Source of the DNA: Spongorhabdus nitratireducens | GTDB lineage: Bacteria > Pseudomonadota > Gammaproteobacteria > Pseudomonadales > Endozoicomonadaceae | DNA length: 64,000 nt | Direction of reading: 5' to 3' | NCBI GenBank assembly: GCA_947387575.1 | Contig: CANDOC010000004.1 | Coordinates: 248,001-312,000 of the forward strand | In this document: positions 35,466 through 43,372 of the stretch, piece by piece | Layout of the letters: each line of letters opens with the position of its first letter | Position numbering within the stretch: position 1 is the first letter of the stretch | Made by a program: the position numbers and the translations under genes | The notes under the pieces: model-generated | What the model was told of the DNA's origin: nothing | Databases searched by the model: none | The model's input: only the letters and a program-made list of their open reading frames with translations

Positions 35466-36347
35466 ATGCAACGATTTCTTTCTGTCACCACTTTTCTACT
35501 GTTTCTACTGATCTGCCTGCATTTCAGCCTGGGTGAAAAACCGGCAGAAAAACCGGAAAAAAAGGCTGAAGAGCCTGTTGTTGCTGAAATTGAGCGTGGT
35601 GAAACAGATACCGTAGAAGAGGTCGCGATCGATACCGGTGATCTGCCTAATTTTGGAGCGATCACGGACGTCAAAGAAAAGAAAGCGGCTTTTTTCGATT
35701 TCATGCGGCCTTTTGTTAATGCGGAAAACCGGCGGGTGATGTCTGATCGACGTCGTATTATGGATATACAGGATGATCTGGCGGCAGAAGAAGACGACCT
35801 TGAGTGGGTACAGGCACTGGCCCGTCGCTACCGGATGTCACCGGACCGGGTCATGGATGAATCCTGGTTTGATGATCTGCTGATGCGGGTTGATCAGCTG
35901 CCAGTATCTATGGTGCTGGCGCAGTCTGCCAATGAATCAGCCTGGGGTACCTCTCGCTTTGCCCGTCTGGGCAACAATATGTTTGGTCAATGGTGTTTTT
36001 CCAAAGGTTGCGGCATTGTGCCTTCCGGCCGTCCTGAAGGAGAAACCTATGAAGTACGTAAATTCGACTCTGTCGGGGACTCGGTTTCAGCCTACTTCCT
36101 GAATATCAACACACATCCGGGCTACCAGGGATTGCGAGAACTGCGAAGCAATGGTCGGGACAATCAGATATTTATTTCCGGCCTCTATCTGGCTCCCGGG
36201 CTGCATGTCTACTCTGAGAGAGGTGCGGAGTATGTTGATGAGATCAGTGCGATGATTCGAGTTAATGATCTGGTTCGTTATGATGCACCCATTGCAACGG
36301 CCGAGGCTGCGGAACCGAAAGAGTGGCTGGATCGCTCGTCGTCCTGA
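35466..36347 (+). CDS. bax: Bax-like glucosaminidase/peptidoglycan hydrolase
   Basis: A signal peptide or anchor (residues 1-20) is followed by a Lys/Glu-rich linker and a glucosaminidase domain (about 120-280). The latter contains VLAQSANESAWGTSRFARLGNNMFGQWCFSKGCGIVP, with the catalytic Glu in NESAWG, and VGDSVSAYFLNINTHPGY. This is the GH73-type Bax fold that cleaves bacterial glycan strands. The protein is probably periplasmic or envelope-bound. A terminator with a T tail follows (36363). Confidence 0.88.
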   Translation: MQRFLSVTTFLLFLLICLHFSLGEKPAEKPEKKAEEPVVAEIERGETDTVEEVAIDTGDLPNFGAITDVKEKKAAFFDFMRPFVNAENRRVMSDRRRIMDIQDDLAAEEDDLEWVQALARRYRMSPDRVMDESWFDDLLMRVDQLPVSMVLAQSANESAWGTSRFARLGNNMFGQWCFSKGCGIVPSGRPEGETYEVRKFDSVGDSVSAYFLNINTHPGYQGLRELRSNGRDNQIFISGLYLAPGLHVYSERGAEYVDEISAMIRVNDLVRYDAPIATAEAAEPKEWLDRSSS

Positions 36348-36362
36348 GTTTCCTTCCAGATT

Positions 36363-36390
36363 GCTCCGGTTTGAGGTGAACGGAGCTTTT
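36363..36390 (+). terminator. Terminator after the Bax-like gene
   Basis: GCTCCG (36363-36368) pairs with CGGAGC (36381-36386) followed by TTTT. Confidence 0.8.
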
Positions 36391-36391
36391 A

Positions 36392-36444
36392 CAGGCCTGC
36401 CATTGCTGTAATAGTATAAAACTGTTTCAGCAATGGCAGGCCTG
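36392..36444. repeat. 17-bp inverted repeat between the Bax-like and DUF547 genes
   Basis: CAGGCCTGCCATTGCTG (36392-36408) is perfectly complementary to CAGCAATGGCAGGCCTG (36428-36444) around a 19-nt loop. No T-run follows. It lies just after the terminator, 52 bp before the DUF547 start. It may be a second terminator, a leader hairpin or a remnant of a small element. Confidence 0.75.
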
Positions 36445-36496
36445 AGGTAAGCGGGCCTGATAATACGCTTGCCATCATCGCAAGAGATGGTCGTTC

Positions 36497-37375
36497 ATGT
36501 CCGTGATAATAAAAAACAGCTGGCGGGTTATTGTCGGGTTTTGCTTGTTGCTGTCTTTTCAGTTGCAGGCTGCTCCTTCCAGCGAATACTGGTCACTCTG
36601 GGATCAGAGTGACGAGAAATCAACTGCAACAATCAACCATTCCCTGTGGCAAGAACTGCTGGATGACTATCTGGAAGATGTTGCTGATGGCCATTACCGG
36701 GTTTTTGACTATCGTGCTGTCACCGGAGCTGACCGCAAGCTGCTGGATGACTATCTGACCCAACTTCAGAGTCTGGATCCACGCAAATATCGCAAGGCAG
36801 AGCAGTTTGCTTACTGGGTCAATCTCTACAATGCCCGCACTGTCGCCCATATTCTTGATCACTACCCGGTAGGTTCAATTACCAAAACCGGCAGTGGCTG
36901 GTTCAGCTTTGGACCATGGAATGATTCGCTGCTCAAAATTGCCGGCCAAAAGCTGACGTTAAATGATGTAGAACACAGAATTCTGCGCCCCTTGTGGCAG
37001 GATAAACGTATTCACTATGTTGTGAACTGTGCCAGCCTGGGTTGCCCGGATCTTCCGCTGCAGGCTTTGACAGCAGCCAATGCTGAGGCCCAGCTTGAAG
37101 CAGCAGCCAGTCGCTTTATCAATCAGCCGAAGGGTGTCAGCTTTGCAGATGGTCGCCTGATGCTGTCACGTATCTTTGAATGGTATGCGGATGACTTTGG
37201 TAGTAGCCGGCAGGATCTGCAACAACATCTGGCGCAGTATCTGCAGCCGGAGCACAAAGCAAGAATGCTGAAATATGGCGGCCCGCTGGAATATCAGTAT
37301 GACTGGAAACTGAATGAGCCGGACAAGTCCCTCTGGAAAGAACCAGAGGGGCAGGGCAATGAGGATCAGGAGTAA
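36497..37375 (+). CDS. Exported DUF547 protein
   Basis: The 292-residue product starts with a signal peptide (1-25, ending LQA). The DUF547 core reads QFAYWVNLYNARTVAHILDHYPVGSI, then DVEHRILRPLW and HYVVNCASLGCPDLP with paired cysteines, and ends RIFEWYADDFG. The function of the family is unknown. Conserved N, H and C residues suggest an enzyme or metal site, and YNA(R/L) resembles the transglutaminase-like fold. No obvious operon partner; ttcA converges downstream. Confidence 0.85.
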   Translation: MSVIIKNSWRVIVGFCLLLSFQLQAAPSSEYWSLWDQSDEKSTATINHSLWQELLDDYLEDVADGHYRVFDYRAVTGADRKLLDDYLTQLQSLDPRKYRKAEQFAYWVNLYNARTVAHILDHYPVGSITKTGSGWFSFGPWNDSLLKIAGQKLTLNDVEHRILRPLWQDKRIHYVVNCASLGCPDLPLQALTAANAEAQLEAAASRFINQPKGVSFADGRLMLSRIFEWYADDFGSSRQDLQQHLAQYLQPEHKARMLKYGGPLEYQYDWKLNEPDKSLWKEPEGQGNEDQE

Positions 37376-37404
37376 ACCAGAGGAAAAAGGTTTACTCCCA
37401 AGCT

Positions 37405-38343
37405 TCAGCCGGCAAACTGAACAATATTGACCGGCTGGGCTTCGGTCTCATCGTCATCCAGTTCTTCGGCAGATGGCTGCCAGCTGATTTCCGGAGCATC
37501 AAAGGCGGTATCACCATCTTCTACCGGTGAGCCGGTCGCTTTCAGGTTGACGAAATCAAACAGATTGGTGTCAGCCAGATGGGACGGAGCCACATTGGTC
37601 ACCGCTTTGAACATGCTTTCGATACGACCCGGGAAGCGCTTGTCCCACTCGGTCAGCATCTGTTTGATGGCCTGACGCTGCAGGTTTTCCTGTGAACCGC
37701 AGAGGTTGCAGGGAATGATCGGGAATGCTTTCTGGTCAGCAAACTTGATGATGTCCTTTTCGCGGCAGTATGCCAGTGGTCGAATGACCACATGCTTGCC
37801 GTCGTCACTGACCAGTTTGGGTGGCATACTCTTTAACTTGCCACCATAGAACATGTTCAGGAACAGGGTTTCCAGAATATCTTCCCGATGGTGACCCAGT
37901 GCGATTTTGGTGGCACCCAGTTCTGAAGCAGTGCGATAGAGGATACCCCGGCGCAGGCGGGAGCACAGCGCGCAGGTGGTTTTACCTTCCGGCACCTTTT
38001 CCTTGACGATGCTGTAGGTGTCCTCTTCAACAATACGGTAGTCAACACCGATGGACTTCAGATAGTCCGGCAGAATGTGCTCGGGGAAACCGGGCTGCTT
38101 CTGGTCCAGGTTGACTGCTGTGACCTTGAAATTAACCGGTGCGTATTGCTGAAGATTCATCAGAATATCCAGCATGGCATAGCTGTCTTTACCACCGGAC
38201 AGGCAAACCATGATGTGGTCGCCGTCTTCAATCATATTGAAGTCGGCAATGGCCCGACCTACGTTGCGTCGCAGGCGCTTTTGCAGTTTGTTGAAATCGG
38301 CTTTTTTGCCTTTTGAAAGCGTCGGGTTTTCAGTATTCGTCAT
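37405..38343 (-). CDS. ttcA: tRNA 2-thiocytidine(32) synthetase TtcA
   Basis: TtcA installs the 2-thio group on cytidine 32 of some tRNAs using an ATP-dependent PP-loop and an iron-sulphur cluster. The PP-loop SGGKDSYAM is at 49-57, cysteine pair [10 protein letters not shown] near 122-131 and [12 protein letters not shown] near 214. [14 protein letters not shown]-type segment [19 protein letters not shown] is present. At 312 residues it is slightly longer than E. coli TtcA because of an acidic C-terminal tail. Confidence 0.96.
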   Translation of the reverse strand: MTNTENPTLSKGKKADFNKLQKRLRRNVGRAIADFNMIEDGDHIMVCLSGGKDSYAMLDILMNLQQYAPVNFKVTAVNLDQKQPGFPEHILPDYLKSIGVDYRIVEEDTYSIVKEKVPEGKTTCALCSRLRRGILYRTASELGATKIALGHHREDILETLFLNMFYGGKLKSMPPKLVSDDGKHVVIRPLAYCREKDIIKFADQKAFPIIPCNLCGSQENLQRQAIKQMLTEWDKRFPGRIESMFKAVTNVAPSHLADTNLFDFVNLKATGSPVEDGDTAFDAPEISWQPSAEELDDDETEAQPVNIVQFAG

Positions 38344-38565
38344 GTAGGGGACCGTATCCTGGAAGCCTTTCCAGACCTGCAGGTGAAGCTGTTGTCATGA
38401 TTGGGTTTGGGGCCATTATAAACAATTGCAGCTGCAGGGGCAGTTGCGGTGCGCCGTAGCCGGCATTCAGGGAGCGTTATGCGCTTTATGAATTTGTCTA
38501 GCGGAGGGGCGGCTACGACCTAAAATGCAAGGACGCTGCATGAAATGTAGAGGAAGAAAAATACA

Positions 38566-38892
38566 ATGAGCCGTTTTGACAAATTTCAGCAGATCCTGAC
38601 CAGCCGTCGTACTGAGCTGGAAACCCGGCTGGGTAAAATTACCCGGGATGTCAGCAAGAAGGCCAGTGCAGACTGGTCCGAGCAGGCCCAGGAGCGGGAA
38701 AACGATGAAGTGCTGGATGCGCTGGGCAATGAAACCGAACTGGAATTACGCCAGGTCGTTAAAGCGCTGGATCGCCTGAATGAGGGGGATTACGGGATCT
38801 GCGAGCGCTGCGGCGTTGATATTCCGGAAGCACGGCTCGAAATCATGCCCTATGCAGCGTTGTGCGTGAAATGTGCCAATGAAGCAAGCTGA
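38566..38892 (+). CDS. DksA/TraR-family zinc-finger protein
   Basis: A 108-residue member of the DksA/TraR family, which binds the RNA polymerase secondary channel. An N-terminal coiled coil (about 1-70) is followed by a C4 zinc finger: CERCGVDIPEARLEIMPYAALCVKC. It is shorter than DksA (about 150) and closer to the DksA2/YbiI type, with NDEVLDALGNE in the hairpin tip instead of DPADRA. The AGGAAG lies about 10 bases before the ATG. Confidence 0.88.
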   Translation: MSRFDKFQQILTSRRTELETRLGKITRDVSKKASADWSEQAQERENDEVLDALGNETELELRQVVKALDRLNEGDYGICERCGVDIPEARLEIMPYAALCVKCANEAS

Positions 38893-38899
38893 CCCGGCT

Positions 38900-39442
38900 T
38901 TAATGCTGCCAGGCCGTAATTTTGTGTGCACCAGTCTGACCCAGTGACTGAATCTGGGTCTCTTCCAGAATCAGGGTATGGTAATTGGCTACAAAGGCTT
39001 CAACTGTACCGTGGGCGTGACTGTGATAGTGGCGATGCCAGTAGCGCCCCAACAGGTTCAGATCTTCCGCAGCCTGTGCCGGTAGCGGGTGCCCGGTTCT
39101 CAGATAAATCACCCAGGCAATGGCGGTGGCATAGGACAGGTTAGTGGCTAGCTCCAGGTGGGGGTGAGCCAGAAATTCCCGCTGGCTGGCCAATCCCCTG
39201 ATCTTGCTTGCCAATTCCGGATCCTGAGCCAGATATTTATCCCATACATTTTTATGCATTCGGGGGCTGATCTGATAGATACCCAACGCCCTGTGGTTGG
39301 CCTGTTTGAGATGAAAGCCGAGACCGGATTCCTGGGCTGCTGTACCCAGAAGCAGGTTTTCAGCGGCTTGGCTCCATTGTCCCAGGTGGCGCAGGGTTGG
39401 TCTTACTACGTAACGGCGAAGCTCGTCGGCACAAATGCCCAT
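38900..39442 (-). CDS. Putative transglycosylase-like protein
   Basis: I place the start at the ATG ending at 39442 (MGICADELRRYVVRPTL, 180 residues); an earlier in-frame start adds 51 poorly conserved residues. The sequence LLLGTAAQESGLGFHLK, then ALGIYQISPRMH and YATAIAWVIYLRTG, resembles lysozyme-like transglycosylases: a glutamate in a helix followed by GIYQ(I/M). The family appears in phage and bacteria as an uncharacterised lysozyme-like protein. No signal peptide is seen. It converges on the DksA-like gene. Confidence 0.55.
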   Translation of the reverse strand: MGICADELRRYVVRPTLRHLGQWSQAAENLLLGTAAQESGLGFHLKQANHRALGIYQISPRMHKNVWDKYLAQDPELASKIRGLASQREFLAHPHLELATNLSYATAIAWVIYLRTGHPLPAQAAEDLNLLGRYWHRHYHSHAHGTVEAFVANYHTLILEETQIQSLGQTGAHKITAWQH

Positions 39443-39628
39443 GACAGATTCCGTTCTTTGAGAAGATCGTTGTGTGGGATCGTTCTGATCACAGTTAGAA
39501 ACAACTATCGGCCTGCCAGAATTCAACTGTAGCCAGATAAAAGAAAGGAGTGCTAAAGCAGGGAATGGTGTGGGTAGGATTATTCCTGCCAGCACCGGAT
39601 TATTCAGCGCTGGCAGGTAGCAAGAAGC

Positions 39629-40423
39629 TTAGTGAACTGAAGTCAGTTCGATCTGATCGCGGGCTTTGCCACCGGCCATACGGCTCAGGGCCTGCGGATC
39701 AAGGATTTCGATTTCCTTGCCGACCGCATGAATCAGATCCTGCTTCTGGAAGCGGGTAAATACCCGGCTCACAGTCTCAACTGCCAGTCCGAGATAGTTG
39801 CCCATTTCATTACGGGACATGGACAGGCGGAAAGACTGGGAAGAAAAACCGCGACGACGGAAGCGGGATGCCAGGTTCACCAGGAAGGTGGCAATCCGTT
39901 CGTCAGCGTTTTTCTTGCTGAGCAGCAGCATCATCTGCTGATCATCACGAATTTCCTTGCTCATCACACACATCAGCTGGCGACGCAGTTGAGGGTGTTC
40001 TAAAGCCAGTTCTTCCAGCTTGTCGAATGGAATCTCACACACCATGGTGGTTTCCATTGCCTGGGCTGATACCGGGTAGTGATCGGTATCCATGCCGCTC
40101 AGGCCTACCAGCTCGCTGGGAAGATGGAAGCCGGTAATCTGTTCTTCACCTTCATTAGTAGAGGTGTAGGTTTTCAGGGAACCGGAACGTACGGCAAACA
40201 CCGAAGTGAAAGCATCACCTTCAAGAAAAAGGTGTTCACCCTTTTTCAATGGACGACCACGTTTGATTATATGGTCGAGATTGATGATGTCTTCCTCAAA
40301 GCGCAGTGCCGTGGGCAGGCACAATGGGCTCAGGCTGCAGTCCTTGCAGGAAACATTCGTACATTGACGGACGTTGGCCTGTCTGACTGGTGTTTGGCGG
40401 AGGTTCAGTTTGGATGTCATCAA
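39629..40423 (-). CDS. anr: FNR/Anr-family oxygen-sensing regulator
   Basis: This CRP/FNR regulator senses oxygen through a 4Fe-4S cluster. N-terminal cysteines C21, C26, C29 and C35 match the cluster pattern (three plus one central Cys; VCEIPF holds the central one). A cNMP-type beta-roll is followed by the dimer helix, and the helix-turn-helix RNEMGNYLGLAVETVSRVFTRFQ contains the E-(x)2-S-R that reads TTGAT-N4-ATCAA. With 264 residues it is normal length. It neighbours hemN and the cco genes, which carry Anr boxes. Confidence 0.95.
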   Translation of the reverse strand: MMTSKLNLRQTPVRQANVRQCTNVSCKDCSLSPLCLPTALRFEEDIINLDHIIKRGRPLKKGEHLFLEGDAFTSVFAVRSGSLKTYTSTNEGEEQITGFHLPSELVGLSGMDTDHYPVSAQAMETTMVCEIPFDKLEELALEHPQLRRQLMCVMSKEIRDDQQMMLLLSKKNADERIATFLVNLASRFRRRGFSSQSFRLSMSRNEMGNYLGLAVETVSRVFTRFQKQDLIHAVGKEIEILDPQALSRMAGGKARDQIELTSVH

Positions 40424-40654
40424 AAGAGGCCTCTCAAACAGTCATACCCAGGTACCTTGCTTTCTTCTTCGAAAGATAAGAGTCGCTGGTATGGCTAAAA
40501 AGCTCATATTGCTCAAGGTAAACGGTAGCTGTCATCGATTTACACTTCGTTTACCCGGTAGTCGCTAATACGCCGGCGAAATCATCAATAAAACGTGATG
40601 GAACGCACGGTGTTAGCGGCTTTCGAGTCGATTGAGGCCATTCTATGCGAATGA

Positions 40655-40706
40655 ACCACAATCTGTAAGATGGTAATGACCGAAGTCAATGTTTACAGAT
40701 TGTGGT
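40655..40706. terminator. 14-bp inverted repeat downstream of hemN
   Basis: ACCACAATCTGTAA (40655-40668) pairs perfectly with TTACAGATTGTGGT (40693-40706). It lies 25 bp past the hemN stop, between hemN and anr. It is a likely hemN terminator, although no strong U-run follows on the minus strand. The rest of 40424-40730 shows no gene; it must contain the anr promoter, but I see no TTGAT-N4-ATCAA there. Confidence 0.6.
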
Positions 40707-40730
40707 AAGAATCTCAGGTTATATTGTGTG

Positions 40731-42116
40731 CTAAATAACCCGGGAGTATCTGTTTTTGTGTGTTTTTTTGTTCAGGTGGGCATCAAACAACATGCAGATA
40801 TTGCGGATTAACAGTCTGCCTGCCGGGAGTACTGATATTTTGTTGTTAGAAAATGTCAGCAAACCGTCAGCTTGCATCTGCTCTAATGCCGGTATTGTGT
40901 CAGCAAAATAGGCATAAAAGTCGATTAAAAAGCTGCTTTCAATGCCTGATATATCAAGCTTGAAGTGACAGATCAGTTCGTTAATCACCTGCTGGCGCAA
41001 ATGATCGTCGTCGGTCATCTGCAGTCCACGGTAGTATGCCAACCGGTCGCCGTCGATGGCTTCCATATAAGGCTCCATTCGTACCGGGTTCTGGACATAG
41101 CAACCGTCAACCTTGCCAATGGACGACACACCCAAACCAATCAGGTCGCAGTGACTGTGAGTGGTATAACCCTGGAAGTTACGATGCAGGGTCCCGTTTT
41201 CCTGAGCCATGGCCAGTTCATCATCCGGCAGGGCGAAGTGATCCATGCCAATGTAAACATAACCGGCCTGCTGCAGGCGGGTGGTGGTCTGTTCCAGAAT
41301 CTTCAGTTTTTCTTCCGGTGAAGGCAGGTCGGCTTCATTGATGCGACGTTGGGGTTTGAAGCGTTCCGGCAGGTGCGCATAGTTGAAGACCGAAATACGG
41401 TCCGGACGCATTTCAATCACCGTGTCGACTGTTTTCAGAAATGACTCGCAATTCTGATGCGGCAGGCCATAGATCAGATCCATATTGATGGAACGGAAGC
41501 ACATGGTGCGTGCGGCATCCAGAATGGACTGGGTCATTTCCTGACTCTGGATCCGGTTGATTGCTTTCTGAACCTTGATATCAAAGTCCTGAACACCAAG
41601 ACTGATCCGGTTAAAGCCCAGATCACGCAGGTGGCAGATGGTACCCCAATCGGCTTCACGGGGATCAATCTCGATTGAGAAGTCTGAAGAGCGACCATCA
41701 GCCAGGCTAAAATGCTTGCCGATATGATCCATCAGGTTCTGCATCTGTTCCGGAGACAGAAACGTCGGTGTGCCACCGCCAAAGTGCAGCTGCTCAACAA
41801 CCTGATCGCGGCTGAACAGGCGGGACTGCATCTCGATCTCTTTATACAGATGCTGCAGATAGGGTTCTGCCTGCTCCCGGCGTTTGGTAATAATTTTGTT
41901 ACAAGCGCAGTAGTAACATATGGTGGAGCAGAACGGGATGTGAATATAAAGCGACAAAGGACTGTTTTTGTCGCGACTGCGGGCAGCTGCCTCTATATAG
42001 GCATCCGGCCCCAAATCTTCGGTAAACTGGACAGCTGTCGGGTATGAGGTATAGCGTGGTCCCGCCGTGTCATAGCGTTTGATCAGCTCTTTATCCCAAA
42101 TCAGCTCATTCGTCAT
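40731..42116 (-). CDS. hemN: Oxygen-independent coproporphyrinogen III oxidase
   Basis: This radical-SAM enzyme decarboxylates coproporphyrinogen III for haem synthesis without oxygen. The cluster motif CSTICYYCAC lies near residues 62-71 (from ATG 42116), followed by HFGGGTPTFL and the SAM region. YTSYPTAVQF at the N-terminus is HemN-specific and distinguishes it from HemW. I prefer ATG 42116 to the TTG six codons upstream. An Anr box with a TATAAA -10 lies upstream (42243-42282), so it should be induced at low oxygen, matching the cco genes. Confidence 0.96.
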   Translation of the reverse strand: MTNELIWDKELIKRYDTAGPRYTSYPTAVQFTEDLGPDAYIEAAARSRDKNSPLSLYIHIPFCSTICYYCACNKIITKRREQAEPYLQHLYKEIEMQSRLFSRDQVVEQLHFGGGTPTFLSPEQMQNLMDHIGKHFSLADGRSSDFSIEIDPREADWGTICHLRDLGFNRISLGVQDFDIKVQKAINRIQSQEMTQSILDAARTMCFRSINMDLIYGLPHQNCESFLKTVDTVIEMRPDRISVFNYAHLPERFKPQRRINEADLPSPEEKLKILEQTTTRLQQAGYVYIGMDHFALPDDELAMAQENGTLHRNFQGYTTHSHCDLIGLGVSSIGKVDGCYVQNPVRMEPYMEAIDGDRLAYYRGLQMTDDDHLRQQVINELICHFKLDISGIESSFLIDFYAYFADTIPALEQMQADGLLTFSNNKISVLPAGRLLIRNICMLFDAHLNKKTHKNRYSRVI

Positions 42117-42470
42117 GGTGAAAACCTGTTCCAAGCCTTATCGTTATACTAGTACCCATGACGGGCAGTGATTGTGCTTTTCTGAAATCCTTTCTTATTC
42201 AACTAAATGAAAAACTATTACATTCAGAAAAGGCGCTGACAGTTTATAAATAAAGCCAAACACGCGTCTTGATATGTATCAACACGTACGCCATGGTCTT
42301 TATTAACTGTTAAAATAATCGGTTTTGATGCTGTAAGTCAGTTTTCGGCATCAGTATGCCAAAGTGACTACTAAATTACTGTAGGCGCATAAAAATTTAT
42401 TTAGGCAATATCAGGACGATATATGCCAGAACTCAGCTTTTTTTGTATAAAAGCTTTTATATAGCTGCTG
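42117..42470. other. hemN upstream region
   Basis: 354 bases, A+T-rich, without a gene. It contains the Anr box at 42269 and its -10. The remainder, toward the SafE-like gene's stop, shows no other structure. Confidence 0.6.
42243..42282 (-). promoter_or_regulatory. Anr/FNR box and -10 of the hemN promoter
   Basis: TTGATATGTATCAA (42269-42282) is a perfect TTGAT-N4-ATCAA site. On the minus strand TATAAA (plus 42243-42248) begins about 21 nt downstream of the box, the spacing of a class II FNR-activated promoter with the box near -41. Confidence 0.85.
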
Positions 42471-43160
42471 CTACATGAAAAATGCCTGATGCGGCCCCGG
42501 AATTGTCCATAACCCACATCCGATGACGATCAGTGCGGCTGTCGTGCGCACCTGACGTTTCTGCATAATCGAGGTCAGTTGGCTCGCCAGCATGCCTGTG
42601 AGTAATAGTGATGGCAGTGTGCCGAGGCCGAAGAAAGCCATCAGTATACCGGACTGCAAGCCATCCCCTGAAGATGCGCTCCAAATCAACGTGCTGTATA
42701 CCAGTCCGCACGGAAGCCAGCCCCAGAGTCCACCCAGTAGCAGTGCCTGCAGCGGGTTCTTGGCGGGAAGCAAGCGGGAAGCCATTGGCTGAACCTGTTT
42801 CCATAATATGCCGCCAGCCTGTTCCAGCCGGGTCAGGATTCGCCACCAACCGCCTATATAGAGCCCCATAAACACCAGCATCAACCCGGCCAGCCAGCGC
42901 AATGCTATCGCGCCGGCAGGGTTGGAAGCTGCCAGCCAGCCAAATGAGCCAACAAGGCTACCGGCTACTGCATAGCTGAAGATGCGTCCGGTATTGTAGG
43001 CCAGCAGCATGGGTAATACTGCTGCCGAACGATGCTGGCCGGAAGGCATGCCGGCTCCGAGTGCAGTGGTAATGCCTCCGCACATGCCGATGCAATGGGC
43101 ACTGCCCAGTAAGCCAAGGGAAAAGGCTGTGACAGCCTGGGCAACTTCAGGCAGTGGCAT
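42471..43160 (-). CDS. Sulfite exporter TauE/SafE-family membrane protein of the cco cluster
   Basis: The 229-residue product has six hydrophobic segments with the motifs GLLGSAHCIGMCGGI at the N-terminus, LPMLLAYNTGRIFSYAVAGSLVG and NPLQALLLGGLWGWLPCGLVYSTL in the middle, typical of the SafE/CcoA-adjacent family often annotated cytochrome oxidase biogenesis protein. The conserved HCxGMCGG and LPCG cysteines suggest copper or another metal. It lies two bases after ccoS and is probably co-transcribed with ccoGHIS. Substrate unknown; copper delivery is my inference. Confidence 0.8.
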   Translation of the reverse strand: MPLPEVAQAVTAFSLGLLGSAHCIGMCGGITTALGAGMPSGQHRSAAVLPMLLAYNTGRIFSYAVAGSLVGSFGWLAASNPAGAIALRWLAGLMLVFMGLYIGGWWRILTRLEQAGGILWKQVQPMASRLLPAKNPLQALLLGGLWGWLPCGLVYSTLIWSASSGDGLQSGILMAFFGLGTLPSLLLTGMLASQLTSIMQKRQVRTTAALIVIGCGLWTIPGPHQAFFM

Positions 43161-43162
43161 CG

Positions 43163-43372
43163 TCAGGATTTGTCCGTGTTACGGCTATTGTCGTTTGGTT
43201 GCTTGCCATATTCAGAGGCCAGGCTGGCCTCTTCATCATCATCGTACAGGATGCTGTAAGCTGGTCCTTCCAGGTCATCAAACTGACCATTGTCCACTGC
43301 CTTGAACAGTACCCAGACGGCAACCGCAACAAATACGACAGCAACAGGGATCAGAATAAAAAGACTATTCAC
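43163..43372 (-). CDS. ccoS: cbb3 oxidase assembly protein CcoS
   Basis: A 69-residue single-pass inner-membrane protein: hydrophobic helix (about residues 4-24), then KAVDNGQFDDLEGPAYSILYDDDE, the CcoS signature (QFDDLEGPA). CcoS is needed for insertion of haem b and copper into CcoN. It overlaps ccoI by four bases and is followed two bases later by the SafE-like gene. Confidence 0.95.
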   Translation of the reverse strand: MNSLFILIPVAVVFVAVAVWVLFKAVDNGQFDDLEGPAYSILYDDDEEASLASEYGKQPNDNSRNTDKS

